Source: Prochlorococcus marinus CUG1433 (GTDB taxonomy: Bacteria > Cyanobacteriota > Cyanobacteriia > PCC-6307 > Cyanobiaceae). From it: 64,000 nt of DNA. The stretch lies in assembly GCA_017644425.1 (NCBI GenBank), contig JAEPLN010000001.1:62001-126000 (forward strand), in the 5' to 3' direction. The notes beneath the pieces were generated by a model. The model did not search any database. It was not told the DNA's origin and worked only from the letters and a program-made list of their open reading frames with translations. Shown piece by piece: positions 7,080 through 14,986 of the stretch. The position numbers and the translations under genes are program-made. Position 1 is the first letter of the stretch. Each line of letters begins with the position of its first letter.

Positions 7080-8276
7080 TTAATAAATAAACTCTAAAAG
7101 ATTATTATCATTATTAATATATTTAACTTTATATATTTTATTACTATATATTTCTATTGATACAAAAAGAGTAATAAGTACTTCTAGTGAATAATCTTTA
7201 AAATAAACCAAAGCTATATTTTTTTTATGATTAATCCACTTAACAAATATTATTTTAAAAAAAGGTTTTTTTTCATTTTGAAAAAATAATTTTAAATACT
7301 TAAGTTTATCATTTTTAAAAATATTATTATTCTCTATTTGTCTACTTTTTGAATATTCTATAATCTTTGATATCGTTGATATACTAAGAGGTTCATAATT
7401 GTTGAGTTTATTATATACTTGTCTTTGTATAATTAGATCTAGGTATCTTCTTAATGGTGAAGTACATTGTAGATACATTTTTAGGCCCAATGATTCATGG
7501 GTTCCTTGTTTAGTTGTTATATAACTTTTCCCCATATATTGTTTTAGTAATATATATTTAATTTCACTATCTATATATTTATTAAGTATTTCTGATGGAT
7601 TGCAGTTTAATTTCTGAATCCTAAATGCAGCCGCTAAATTATATTTATTTATAAATAAACTTGTTACATAACCCATTAATATCATTGATTCTGCAACTAT
7701 AATTTGTGATAATGTTTTCTCTAATTTAGTTAGTATAATCCTATCCTCATATAATTTAATTTTATTATTAGCACTTTCAAAAATAATTGCTCCTTGTTTT
7801 TTTCTGAATGTAATACTTTTTTCTAATAAATTTTTAATCTCAATTAATTCTATTTCTTCTTTAGGTTCTAATTCTAATATTTCATTTGCATCTTCATATG
7901 TTAATTGATATTTTGGTTTTATTATCGCTTCAGCTATTTCATATTTACTTATTGATCCATCGTCATTGAATTCTATTGCTGCGCTAATAGTTTCTGAAAC
8001 TTTATTTTGAGCTAGATTTGCCTTTTCAAGAATATCTTTAGGAAGCATTGGGATATATTGATCAATTAAATATAAACTGCTATTTCTCTTTCTTGCATTT
8101 AAATCAACATGAGAGTCATGCAAAAAGAGTTTGCATGGATTACTAATATGTATCCATAAATGTTTTTTATTTCCTTCTTTTATCTCTAAGGAAATGGCAT
8201 CATCAACTTCATGTGGATCATCAGAGTCAATAATATATGTTTTTAAATTAGTTAAATCTTTCAAATATTTGAACAA
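7080..8276 (-). CDS. Short RNB-domain ribonuclease (RNase II/R family, Zam-like)
   Basis: The family degrades RNA 3' to 5'. The catalytic acidic cluster appears right at the N-terminus (IDSDDPHEVDDAISLE, about residues 16-31) and the conserved TSPLRRYLDLIIQRQ motif at about 270-284. At 398 aa the protein lacks the N-terminal cold-shock domains and probably most of a C-terminal S1 domain seen in full RNase II. Picocyanobacterial copies of this short type have been labelled as Zam-like or possible ribonuclease II. It lies 34 bp after rpsR and 68 bp before metG, in the same direction. Confidence 0.85.
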   Translation of the reverse strand: MFKYLKDLTNLKTYIIDSDDPHEVDDAISLEIKEGNKKHLWIHISNPCKLFLHDSHVDLNARKRNSSLYLIDQYIPMLPKDILEKANLAQNKVSETISAAIEFNDDGSISKYEIAEAIIKPKYQLTYEDANEILELEPKEEIELIEIKNLLEKSITFRKKQGAIIFESANNKIKLYEDRIILTKLEKTLSQIIVAESMILMGYVTSLFINKYNLAAAFRIQKLNCNPSEILNKYIDSEIKYILLKQYMGKSYITTKQGTHESLGLKMYLQCTSPLRRYLDLIIQRQVYNKLNNYEPLSISTISKIIEYSKSRQIENNNIFKNDKLKYLKLFFQNEKKPFFKIIFVKWINHKKNIALVYFKDYSLEVLITLFVSIEIYSNKIYKVKYINNDNNLLEFIY

Positions 8277-8310
8277 TTAATTATAGTGCCAACTATAAAT
8301 CAATATGAAA

Positions 8311-8532
8311 CTATCCTTCAGGATTTACGAAGGGTAAAAGAGCTACAATTCTGGCTCTTTTTACAGCTAATGTAAGATCTCTTTGTTGCTTAGAAGTTAA
8401 ACCTGTCATCCTTCTTGGGAGTATTTTTCCCCTCTCAGTTATGAATTTTTTTAGTAATTCTACATCCTTATAATCAATAGGATCTCCAGGTTTGATAGGT
8501 GATAATTGTTTTTTAAAAATTGAATTAGGCAT
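8311..8532 (-). CDS. rpsR: 30S ribosomal protein S18
   Basis: The 73-aa product has the S18 core: [22 protein letters not shown], then [19 protein letters not shown] and an ALLPF ending. S18 binds 16S rRNA in the platform of the small subunit next to S6 and S11. It follows rpmG by 12 bp, the usual cyanobacterial rpmG-rpsR pairing, so the two are certainly one operon. Length and motifs are normal. Confidence 0.97.
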   Translation of the reverse strand: MPNSIFKKQLSPIKPGDPIDYKDVELLKKFITERGKILPRRMTGLTSKQQRDLTLAVKRARIVALLPFVNPEG

Positions 8533-8544
8533 GATTTAATTTGA

Positions 8545-8739
8545 TTACTTAATTTCCTTGTGAATTGTCATTCTGTTTAAATGAGGATTAAACTTTTTTA
8601 GTTCTAATCTTTCAGTTGTATTTCTACGATTCTTTTCAGTAGTATATCTTGAGACACCATTTGATCTCTTAGGATCTGTGCTTGTCCTAGCTTCAGTACA
8701 TTCCAGGGTCACTACAACTCTTGTCCCTTTTTTGGCCAT
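8545..8739 (-). CDS. rpmG: 50S ribosomal protein L33
   Basis: I choose the ATG at 8737-8739, giving 64 aa starting [17 protein letters not shown], which is the family N-terminus; the longer reading to 8787 adds 16 residues not found in L33. The [20 protein letters not shown] core is typical. Only one Cys remains, so this is the zinc-independent form. L33 sits near the E site of the large subunit. It is first in the rpmG-rpsR run and divergent from pheT, with about 100 bp for both promoters. Confidence 0.96.
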   Translation of the reverse strand: MAKKGTRVVVTLECTEARTSTDPKRSNGVSRYTTEKNRRNTTERLELKKFNPHLNRMTIHKEIK

Positions 8740-8840
8740 TTTAATTAATACTTTATTGTATAATTTTCTATTGTACATCTTCAACAAACTTTTTTGAAGA
8801 TATACTCATTTCTTTTATCATCATTGATTAAAAAATATAT

Positions 8841-11285
8841 ATGAAAGTTTCTCAAAATTGGTTGAAAAATTTAGTAGAAATTACTTCTACTCCTGAAGAT
8901 CTCTCTGAGAAATTGTCTATTGGTGGATTTGAGGTTGAATCATTAGAAGATTGTTCAGAAAATGTAAATGGTGTTGTTTTAGGTAAGGTATTATCTGTTT
9001 TAAAACATGAAGGATCGGACAAACTTTCAATTTGCCAAGTTGATATTGGTACTTCAAAGAATTTACAAATTATCTGTGGTGCGTGCAATATTAAACCAAA
9101 TATTTATGTTTATGTTGCTACTGTTGGCGCGAAATTAAACGCAGTTGATTTAACTATTAAAAGAAGTGAAATTAGAGGAGTCATGAGTGAAGGAATGATA
9201 TGTTCATTGCAGGAACTGGGTTTAGAGGAGTCTAGCGAAGGTATAAACATCATTGATGAAGATTTAGCCTTAAAACATGAATTGGGCACTCCAGCGTCTG
9301 ACTTGCTTCAATTAAATGATTTTATATATGATTTAGCCATTACAGCTAATAGACCTGACGGAATGTCTGTTATTGGTATAGCCCGTGAAATTTCTGCCCT
9401 TTTAGAATCAACCTTAAATTTTCCAGAATTAAACCATAAATACAGTATTAATTTACTTAAGGGAATAAATCTTTGTACAGAGGCTATAGAATCTGATTGC
9501 ATTTATACAATAAGCTGTATTGATGGAGTAAGTGGAGAAGAATTATCGCCAAATTGGCTTAAAGACCGTATAGAAAAATCAGGTATAAAGTCTATTAATC
9601 TTCTAGTTGATTTGACAAATTATATTCTTTTAGAACAAGGTCAACCTTTGCATGCGTTTGATAAAGATAAGCTATCAAACTTAATTGGCAAGGAAGTTTC
9701 TCCAGACGATTTCTCTGTAAGAAAAGGAAGGGTTAATGAAAGCCTTATTTGTTTAGATGGTAAAGAATATGACTTAAATGAAAATATCACAGTTATTACT
9801 TGTTGTGATAAACCTGTAGCAATTGCTGGGGTGATAGGCGGTTTAGAGACTTCTGTAAATAATACTACCTCATCTATTTACCTTGAAGGCGCTGTTTTTA
9901 ATCCAGTTACTATAAGAAAATCTTCAAAGGCGGTAGGCATAAGAACAGAATCTAGCAGCAGGTACGAAAAAGGGATTTCATCAAAAAATACAATAAGTGC
10001 AGTAACAAGGGCAATTAATCTTTTAGAAGAATATTTTTCTATTAATTCACCGATCATCAATACTTCCAATTTAATAAGTAATGAGGATATATTTATTAAA
10101 CTAAGGAGAAATCGAATACATAAAATTCTTGGTCCATTAATAATTAACGATCAATTTGAAAAAAGAAATTTAGCTGATAATGAAATAGTTGATAAATTAA
10201 CACTAATAGGTTGTACTTTAAAGAGTAAAGAGTATGGCTGGGATGTAGCAGTAATTCCAAATAGATCACATGATTTAATACGAGAAATAGATTTAATTGA
10301 AGAAATAGCGAGATTAATAGGGTATGACAGATTCGACTTAAACCTTCCTAATCCAATTAAGCCTGGAAAATTAACCTCAGAGCAATTGGCATTGAGAAAA
10401 GTAAAAAATGGTTTTATAGAAAATGGATTTAACGAGGTACTAAGCTACTCTCTTGTTCCGGAAGATAATGAAAAACTTATAAGGATTTCTAATCCTTTGT
10501 TGTTAGAAACAAGTTGTCTTAGAGATAATATCTGGAAAGAACATTTGGAGATCGTGAATCGTAATATAAAAGCTGGACAAGCAAGTTGTTATATATTTGA
10601 AATTGGAAATATTTTTCAAAAGAAAACTCAGTTTATTCAAGAAGAAGTTTTGAATGGTGCGATTTATGGAAATAAAAAATTTGGGAAATGGATAAATTCG
10701 GGTAAGGATAACGATCTTAATTATTACCAGGCAAGAGGAAAGTTAAAGGAGGCTTTATCATCTTTGGACATAAAAATTGAAGATAAACCTACTGATTCAA
10801 TTGATTTTCTTCATCCAGGAAGAACAACGAAATTAGTTATTGAAGGGAAAGATGCAGGTTATTTTGGTGAAATTCATCCTAGACTAATATTAGAAAAGAA
10901 ATCATTAAAAAAAGTTTATTTATTTAGCCTCAATGTTTCTAACCTCTTGAGAGCTAGTACAAGAAAAAATAAATGGATTCCAATATATAAGCAATATCCA
11001 ATTGTTCCGAAAATGGAAAGGGATATAAATTTTGTTTTCAGCAAGAAATTTTTAGTTAGCGAGATAACATCACAAATTAGAAAAACAGGAAAAAATCTCT
11101 TAGAGGATGTAAGCTTAATTGATGTTTTTGAAGATACTAAATTTGGAGATGATCATATAAGTTATACATTTAGATTATCTTATAGAGATAAAGATAAAAC
11201 ATTACTGGACTCGGACATTTCATCAATACATTCAAATATCATTTCTAATGTTGAAAAAAGTTTTAATACTAAATTAAGGAATTAG
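8841..11285 (+). CDS. pheT: Phenylalanyl-tRNA synthetase beta subunit
   Basis: PheT combines with PheS as an alpha2-beta2 enzyme that charges tRNA-Phe. At 814 aa it has the full domain set: N-terminal OB-fold tRNA-binding domain (about residues 40-150, with VLGKVLSVLKHEGSDKLSIC), B3/B4 editing region (about 210-380), B5 domain (about 410-490, ending in a region with PNRSHDL and IARLIGYD), the core catalytic-like domain, and the C-terminal ferredoxin-fold anticodon-binding domain (about 720-814). pheS is not next to it, which is common in cyanobacteria. The downstream gap holds repeat copy A. Confidence 0.97.
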   Translation: MKVSQNWLKNLVEITSTPEDLSEKLSIGGFEVESLEDCSENVNGVVLGKVLSVLKHEGSDKLSICQVDIGTSKNLQIICGACNIKPNIYVYVATVGAKLNAVDLTIKRSEIRGVMSEGMICSLQELGLEESSEGINIIDEDLALKHELGTPASDLLQLNDFIYDLAITANRPDGMSVIGIAREISALLESTLNFPELNHKYSINLLKGINLCTEAIESDCIYTISCIDGVSGEELSPNWLKDRIEKSGIKSINLLVDLTNYILLEQGQPLHAFDKDKLSNLIGKEVSPDDFSVRKGRVNESLICLDGKEYDLNENITVITCCDKPVAIAGVIGGLETSVNNTTSSIYLEGAVFNPVTIRKSSKAVGIRTESSSRYEKGISSKNTISAVTRAINLLEEYFSINSPIINTSNLISNEDIFIKLRRNRIHKILGPLIINDQFEKRNLADNEIVDKLTLIGCTLKSKEYGWDVAVIPNRSHDLIREIDLIEEIARLIGYDRFDLNLPNPIKPGKLTSEQLALRKVKNGFIENGFNEVLSYSLVPEDNEKLIRISNPLLLETSCLRDNIWKEHLEIVNRNIKAGQASCYIFEIGNIFQKKTQFIQEEVLNGAIYGNKKFGKWINSGKDNDLNYYQARGKLKEALSSLDIKIEDKPTDSIDFLHPGRTTKLVIEGKDAGYFGEIHPRLILEKKSLKKVYLFSLNVSNLLRASTRKNKWIPIYKQYPIVPKMERDINFVFSKKFLVSEITSQIRKTGKNLLEDVSLIDVFEDTKFGDDHISYTFRLSYRDKDKTLLDSDISSIHSNIISNVEKSFNTKLRN

Positions 11286-11287
11286 CT

Positions 11288-11344
11288 GTATTATTAGTCT
11301 CATATAAGACTTTAAACTAGTCTATATCTAATTCTTATATAAGA
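11288..11344 (-). repeat. 57-bp palindromic repeat, copy A (inverted)
   Basis: Read on the minus strand, this copy has TCTTATATAAGA (a perfect 12-bp palindrome), a central TAGACTAG and then AGTCTTATATGAGA, with the same spacing as copies B and C. By hand count it matches copy C at about 41 of 57 positions in the reverse orientation. It fills most of the gap between pheT and the small secreted protein gene and lies over the probable promoter region of the latter. It could be a regulatory site array or a small dispersed repeat. Confidence 0.65.
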
Positions 11345-11390
11345 CAAGTAATAATCATGTAAAAACAACTAATGTTGTATGATAAGTATC

Positions 11391-11639
11391 ATGATTAATC
11401 TCCTATCACTACTTCTATCTTCTCTGCTTTGGGTACAAGTCCCTCAGTGGTCTGCCGATTGGTCGAAATGTTCTGTTGACGTGCCAGATGCTTCATGTCA
11501 TTGGTATATAACTGCACCAGATAATACATTTGGGGAAGGGTTTGACTGGGCGAGCGCCCCTTGGTTTGATGCTAACGGATTAAGTGATGTCCCTAGTATT
11601 GATAAACAAACTGCGATTCAAAAACTTCAAAGTAAGTAG
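11391..11639 (+). CDS. Trp-rich small secreted hypothetical protein, 82 aa
   Basis: I prefer ATG 11391 (MINLLSLLLSS), which starts directly in a hydrophobic signal-like segment of about 15 residues; an in-frame ATG four codons upstream at 11379 is possible. The mature part is short, with five more Trp, two Cys that could form a disulfide (KCSVDVPDASC), and a DNTFGEGFDWASAPWF stretch. The coding DNA is visibly richer in G and C than its neighbours. I cannot name a family, but the constrained composition says it is a real protein. It is flanked by repeat copy A upstream and copies B and C downstream. Confidence 0.7.
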   Translation: MINLLSLLLSSLLWVQVPQWSADWSKCSVDVPDASCHWYITAPDNTFGEGFDWASAPWFDANGLSDVPSIDKQTAIQKLQSK

Positions 11640-11659
11640 TACTGTCTATAAGGCAGTAC
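11638..11659 (+). terminator. Hairpin at the 3' end of the small secreted protein gene
   Basis: AGTACTG overlaps the stop codon and pairs with CAGTAC (11654-11659), extended by internal pairing to a stem of 6-8 bp with a small loop. There is no immediate T run; T-rich sequence follows 15-20 bp later. It is probably a transcript end or mRNA-stabilising hairpin, but a weak one. Confidence 0.35.
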
Positions 11660-11826
11660 GGGAAAATATAAAAGCCTTTTTTAGTAAGACTTTTTAGCCC
11701 TTATAAATTTCCTGGACATTGAAAGGACATAGTTTTTAGATTTTTTATTTAATTTTTAATATTTCCTAAGTAATAAACAGCTTAGGAATGATTTATCCAT
11801 ATTTAAAAATCAAATTATCTTATTTA

Positions 11827-11883
11827 TCTATTTTGAGACTATATAATAGACTTATGTTAAGTCTTATATAAGAATTACTATAC
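11827..11883 (+). repeat. 57-bp palindromic repeat, copy B
   Basis: The copy reads TCTATTTTGAGACT, a central TAGACTTA, then AGTCTTATATAAGAATTA and a TATAC end. By hand count it matches copy C at about 44 of 57 positions with no gaps, and the second element TCTTATATAAGA (11862-11873) is a perfect palindrome. It sits in the 419-bp gap 11640-12058; outside the hairpin and copies B and C the gap is AT-rich sequence in which I see no gene. Confidence 0.7.
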
Positions 11884-12002
11884 AAATATCTTTTTGTTTT
11901 TAAAAGCAAATTTATTTTAATTTCATTTATGCATAATTATTGTTTTTATAAATTTGAATAAAAATAATTGATCAAAATTAAAAATTTTAAACTTAACTAC
12001 CA

Positions 12003-12059
12003 TCTTATATGAGACTATTAATTAGACTTATTAATAGTCTTATTTGAGAATTAGTATAC
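12003..12059 (+). repeat. 57-bp palindromic repeat, copy C
   Basis: The copy reads TCTTATATGAGACTATTAAT, then TAGACTTA, then AGTCTTATTTGAGAATTA and a TATAC end. Its last base overlaps the TAG stop codon of the converging RHH/J-domain gene. Same orientation as copy B, 176 bp apart start to start. Each copy carries two TCTTATATRAGA-like palindromes 35 bp apart on either side of a TAGACT element. Confidence 0.7.
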
Positions 12060-13069
12060 TAATTTCTGTATAGATTTTTAAGCAATTGATATGCTTCATT
12101 TAATTTTCTCATTTGATCTGTTGATCCTCCAGCATCTGGATGCGTCTCTAAGGCTATTGATTTATAGGCCTCCCTAATTTTACGGAACGAATGAGCGGAT
12201 CCTGCGGATGTTGATAAATTCAATAATTTAAGTGCTCCATGTACTGTCATTGTTGAGTCTAAAGTTTCAAATGAATTTGATCTATTATTTCGCTTAAATC
12301 TACTTACAAACCTTCTCATAAGTGTTGGTATTCTATTTATCAGATCTGATGTAGCAAAAGGGTCTTCTAAAACGCCAATCATTAATAAAACAATTTCAAG
12401 GGATGGATTTTTCTTTATCCAAAATGGGCATAATTCTGACATTAATTTATTGGCTGCACTCCAAGTAAAGGGTAGATTTTCAGTTCCATCAAGATTTGGC
12501 CATATATCCCTTTCAAACCAATCCATCGAAGCTTCTACTACATGATCATTAGGAACTGATCCATATAAGGTTTTCCAATGACTAATTAACCCAATTCGAC
12601 ATTTTATTAATTCAGTTTCTTTAATTGTATTAATTTGAATATCATTAATATTCCCCTTTAATTTTTCACTATTAATACTTCTTCTTAGATTCTTAACTTT
12701 TTTTTCAACAAAATTGGGAAGGCTTATGTTTGAATTGGCTTTTTCATTATATTGATTGTTATTTGTAAATTTTTTATTCAAAGATATCTCATTAATTTCT
12801 TTTTTTAAGTCTGATTTAATTAATACCAATGCAGTATCTTCATCCATATTTAAATTATCATTATTCTTATTCTCGTTAAAGTCTATTTCTTGCTGTTGGT
12901 TCTTAGGTAATAAATCATCATCTTTAAGAAGTTCTTTAAGTATCTTTTCTATTACAGGTCCTCTTGCTCTAAATCCCCACTCTTTTCGTAATTGATCAAA
13001 CCTGGAAATTAGTTCCTCAGGTAAATCAATTGAAATTCTCTTTGTTTTTGAATTTTCAGGAATATTCAA
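12059..13069 (-). CDS. RHH / J-domain fusion protein, hypothetical
   Basis: The N-terminus (about residues 10-52) has an RHH-like pattern: TKRISIDLPEELISRFDQLR and then RARGPVIEKILKELL. A long Asn/Lys-rich linker follows (about 53-150). The C-terminal 70 residues form a J domain whose HPD motif is seen in LETHPDAGGSTDQMRKLNEAY (about 310-330). J domains stimulate the ATPase of DnaK-type chaperones. The region in between (about 155-270) contains a W-rich helical domain I do not recognise. The combination suggests a protein that could link DNA or another partner to Hsp70. The 3' end touches repeat copy C. Confidence 0.75.
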   Translation of the reverse strand: MNIPENSKTKRISIDLPEELISRFDQLRKEWGFRARGPVIEKILKELLKDDDLLPKNQQQEIDFNENKNNDNLNMDEDTALVLIKSDLKKEINEISLNKKFTNNNQYNEKANSNISLPNFVEKKVKNLRRSINSEKLKGNINDIQINTIKETELIKCRIGLISHWKTLYGSVPNDHVVEASMDWFERDIWPNLDGTENLPFTWSAANKLMSELCPFWIKKNPSLEIVLLMIGVLEDPFATSDLINRIPTLMRRFVSRFKRNNRSNSFETLDSTMTVHGALKLLNLSTSAGSAHSFRKIREAYKSIALETHPDAGGSTDQMRKLNEAYQLLKNLYRN

Positions 13070-13213
13070 TAATATTTTCTTGAATAGTATGGAATTTATT
13101 TAATTTTATTCAAAAAAAATTGAAAGTCCATAAGGAATTTTGTTTTTAAATTAAAACCAATTTTTTTTTATGTCACAAGTCATTTAAGTATCTTTTTATA
13201 ATAGAAATAAAAA

Positions 13214-13393
13214 ATGTTTAATTGTTATTTCAAGTCATCTAAAGAAAAAAAGAGTTTTTATCAACATAAGAAATTAGAAATGCTCAATTATATTAAGGAT
13301 TCACTTGAACGTAAAATTGCCTCTGTAACAGCATCTATAGAAGTTCTAGAAAGCCAAATAAGCAGGGATAAGGAAATTGAAGTAACTAACTAG
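13214..13393 (+). CDS. Small coiled-coil-like protein, 59 aa, hypothetical
   Basis: ATG 13214 opens 59 codons ending in TAG, converging with the adenylyltransferase gene by a 3-bp gap. The product starts MFNCYFKSSKEKKSFYQHKK and continues as one long amphipathic helix with heptad-like Leu/Ile spacing (residues about 20-55, including LERKIASVTASIEVLESQIS). It is likely a small soluble helical protein. It is a convincing gene because of the regular helix pattern, but the function is unknown. Confidence 0.6.
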   Translation: MFNCYFKSSKEKKSFYQHKKLEMLNYIKDSLERKIASVTASIEVLESQISRDKEIEVTN

Positions 13394-13396
13394 TAT

Positions 13397-14227
13397 TTAA
13401 ACAAAACTTTCTAGAAGTTTTTCAGGGCCAAATTTCTTTAAATAATTAATATTTGAATTTTCAGTAACTAATAAATAACCTGCAAATCCTAAACCGTTAA
13501 TACTAAAACCATGAATATGATCACTTTTTCTTTTAATAATAGCGATCCATTTATTAGTTATTAAAATATTGTAAGGATATATCGGTTTCTTATCTCTAAT
13601 AGGGTCCCCAAGTCCTAATTTCTTGGATAATTCTAAGTAAAATTCAAAAAGACATGATGGATTTTCTAAAAAATTAAATTTGGATACAATAATATTTTTT
13701 TTAAGCTTACTATCTTGATCTTGATATGAGTTCATCTCTAAAAACCACTTTTCTCTAGGGCATGATATCTCACCTTTGGATCTACGCAGAAGTTGAAAAT
13801 GCCTGTGAGGTTGACTTGCTCCCGCAATTGGAGAACTATTGAAAAACCATAATCCACTAGTATCATTATTAACTTGTTGGATCGCTCTCCAATCTTTAAT
13901 ATCTAACCATCCATTTTGAGGTTTCCATTCATTTGTAATAAGTAGAATATGACCTTTTTGTACAGGGTACTTATTTAATATTAGTTGATGATTATCACCA
14001 ATTTTATCAATTTCTAGTATCTTTTCCCAAGGACAAAATGGATTTTGCTTAGGACCATAAAATTTTTTTTTATTAAATTTTGAAGTATCGAGTTTCCTAA
14101 TTATGAAGTCGTCTTTTTCATATAAATCTCTTGTAATAATATCAGTTTTGAGAGGATATAATGATTCATCATCAATTGATAATCGAGTTTGTTCTAGTGC
14201 TTTTTTCCAATATATTTCTAAACTCAT
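13397..14227 (-). CDS. ATP adenylyltransferase (Ap4A phosphorylase), HIT superfamily
   Basis: The enzyme splits diadenosine tetraphosphate into ATP and ADP with phosphate. The HIT-type active site is seen as QPHRHFQLL (about residues 139-147; the H-x-H-x-Q pattern carries the nucleotidylated His). The N-terminal FCPWE and the VQKGHILLITNEW strand-turn match the APA1/2 family, and the IPYN/YPYNILIT region lies near residue 220. Length 276 aa is normal for the cyanobacterial form. It stands between the 59-aa ORF and the DUF2237 gene, the latter ending 48 bp away from its start. Confidence 0.88.
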   Translation of the reverse strand: MSLEIYWKKALEQTRLSIDDESLYPLKTDIITRDLYEKDDFIIRKLDTSKFNKKKFYGPKQNPFCPWEKILEIDKIGDNHQLILNKYPVQKGHILLITNEWKPQNGWLDIKDWRAIQQVNNDTSGLWFFNSSPIAGASQPHRHFQLLRRSKGEISCPREKWFLEMNSYQDQDSKLKKNIIVSKFNFLENPSCLFEFYLELSKKLGLGDPIRDKKPIYPYNILITNKWIAIIKRKSDHIHGFSINGLGFAGYLLVTENSNINYLKKFGPEKLLESFV

Positions 14228-14275
14228 TTAAAAAAATTTATCATTATCATTTTAAAAAAAAATTTTAACTTGTAA

Positions 14276-14659
14276 TTACTTTTTATTAAATTGATATTCT
14301 TTCAATTTTTCCAGAGGTACTGATTCTAAGACTACAATATTCGTTGATTCTAATATAACTTTTGGTGCAAGACCGTCTAATAATGCTTGCTTCCACCTAT
14401 CAAGGCAAATACACCAATGATCACCATCCTTTAGTCCTGGGAAAGAATAAATAGGCATGGGAGTTATTAAATCATTACCTTGTGATTTACTATATTTCAG
14501 GAAATTATCATCCATTACACAACATATTGAATGATTCCCTCCATCATTTTTGTCATAGTTGCAAAATCCATCCCTGAACCACCCTGTCATAGGTGAGCAA
14601 CTACAAACCTCAATTTCTTCTCCAAGGACATTTAACTGATTTTGATTATTTATAGTCAT
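14276..14659 (-). CDS. DUF2237 family protein
   Basis: The 127-aa product has the highly conserved DUF2237 motifs: NVLGEEIEVCSCSPMTGWFRDG at about residues 9-30, the CVMDDNFLKYSKSQGNDL segment and the GDHWCICLDRWKQALLDG block at about 80-97. The family is widespread in bacteria and plant plastids and has no established function; the conserved Cys and His residues may bind metal. The genomic context gives no clue. The C-terminus ends in LESVPLEKLKEY, also typical. Confidence 0.88.
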   Translation of the reverse strand: MTINNQNQLNVLGEEIEVCSCSPMTGWFRDGFCNYDKNDGGNHSICCVMDDNFLKYSKSQGNDLITPMPIYSFPGLKDGDHWCICLDRWKQALLDGLAPKVILESTNIVVLESVPLEKLKEYQFNKK

Positions 14660-14705
14660 AGAATTTTTTAATAATAATAAAACACCAACATTTCTTTAAA
14701 AAAGG

Positions 14706-14737
14706 TTGACGAGTATGGGGGGTGAGGAGGTAATAAT
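14706..14737 (+). promoter_or_regulatory. Putative promoter with G-rich spacer
   Basis: TTGACG (14706-14711) is followed 19 bp later by TAATAAT (14731-14737), 22 bp before the ATG of the 72-aa gene. The spacer is strikingly G-rich (GGGGGGTGAGGAGG, 14717-14730) for this genome. AGGAGGT is too far (27 bp) from the ATG to act as its ribosome binding site. Confidence 0.3.
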
Positions 14738-14758
14738 TCTAATAAGGTTTTTTTCAAT

Positions 14759-14977
14759 ATGGATTGGGACTTTACTGAAAACATTGCATTTAAAGCTCTT
14801 TATGAAGCTTTTAAAGATAGTGATGAAACCTCCGCATTAGAATTTTTATCTAGTGATGGTGCTTCATATTATCTTGAGTTAACACAGGATGCCGCGGGTG
14901 AGGGAATTGATCTGGGTGATAATGAAACGATGGAGGAACTACAGGAAGAAATTATTGAATATTTAGAAAACAACTAA
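14759..14977 (+). CDS. Small acidic conserved-type hypothetical protein, 72 aa
   Basis: The 72-aa product is strongly acidic with few basic residues (MDWDFTENIAFKALYEAF start, EEIIEYLENN end). It looks like a small helical soluble domain; Trp at position 3 and the SSDGASYYLELTQDAAGEG turn are distinctive. I do not know a function. It lies between the DUF2237 gene (divergent) and metH (convergent, 9 bp apart). The composition and tight packing support a real gene. Confidence 0.7.
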   Translation: MDWDFTENIAFKALYEAFKDSDETSALEFLSSDGASYYLELTQDAAGEGIDLGDNETMEELQEEIIEYLENN

Positions 14978-14986
14978 AAATTTAGC

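Noticed and set aside
14712-14731. Reverse strand CCTCCTCACCCCCC as a Yfr1-type small RNA core
   Set aside because: The Yfr1 core ACUCCUCACAC is not matched exactly and there are no flanking hairpins.
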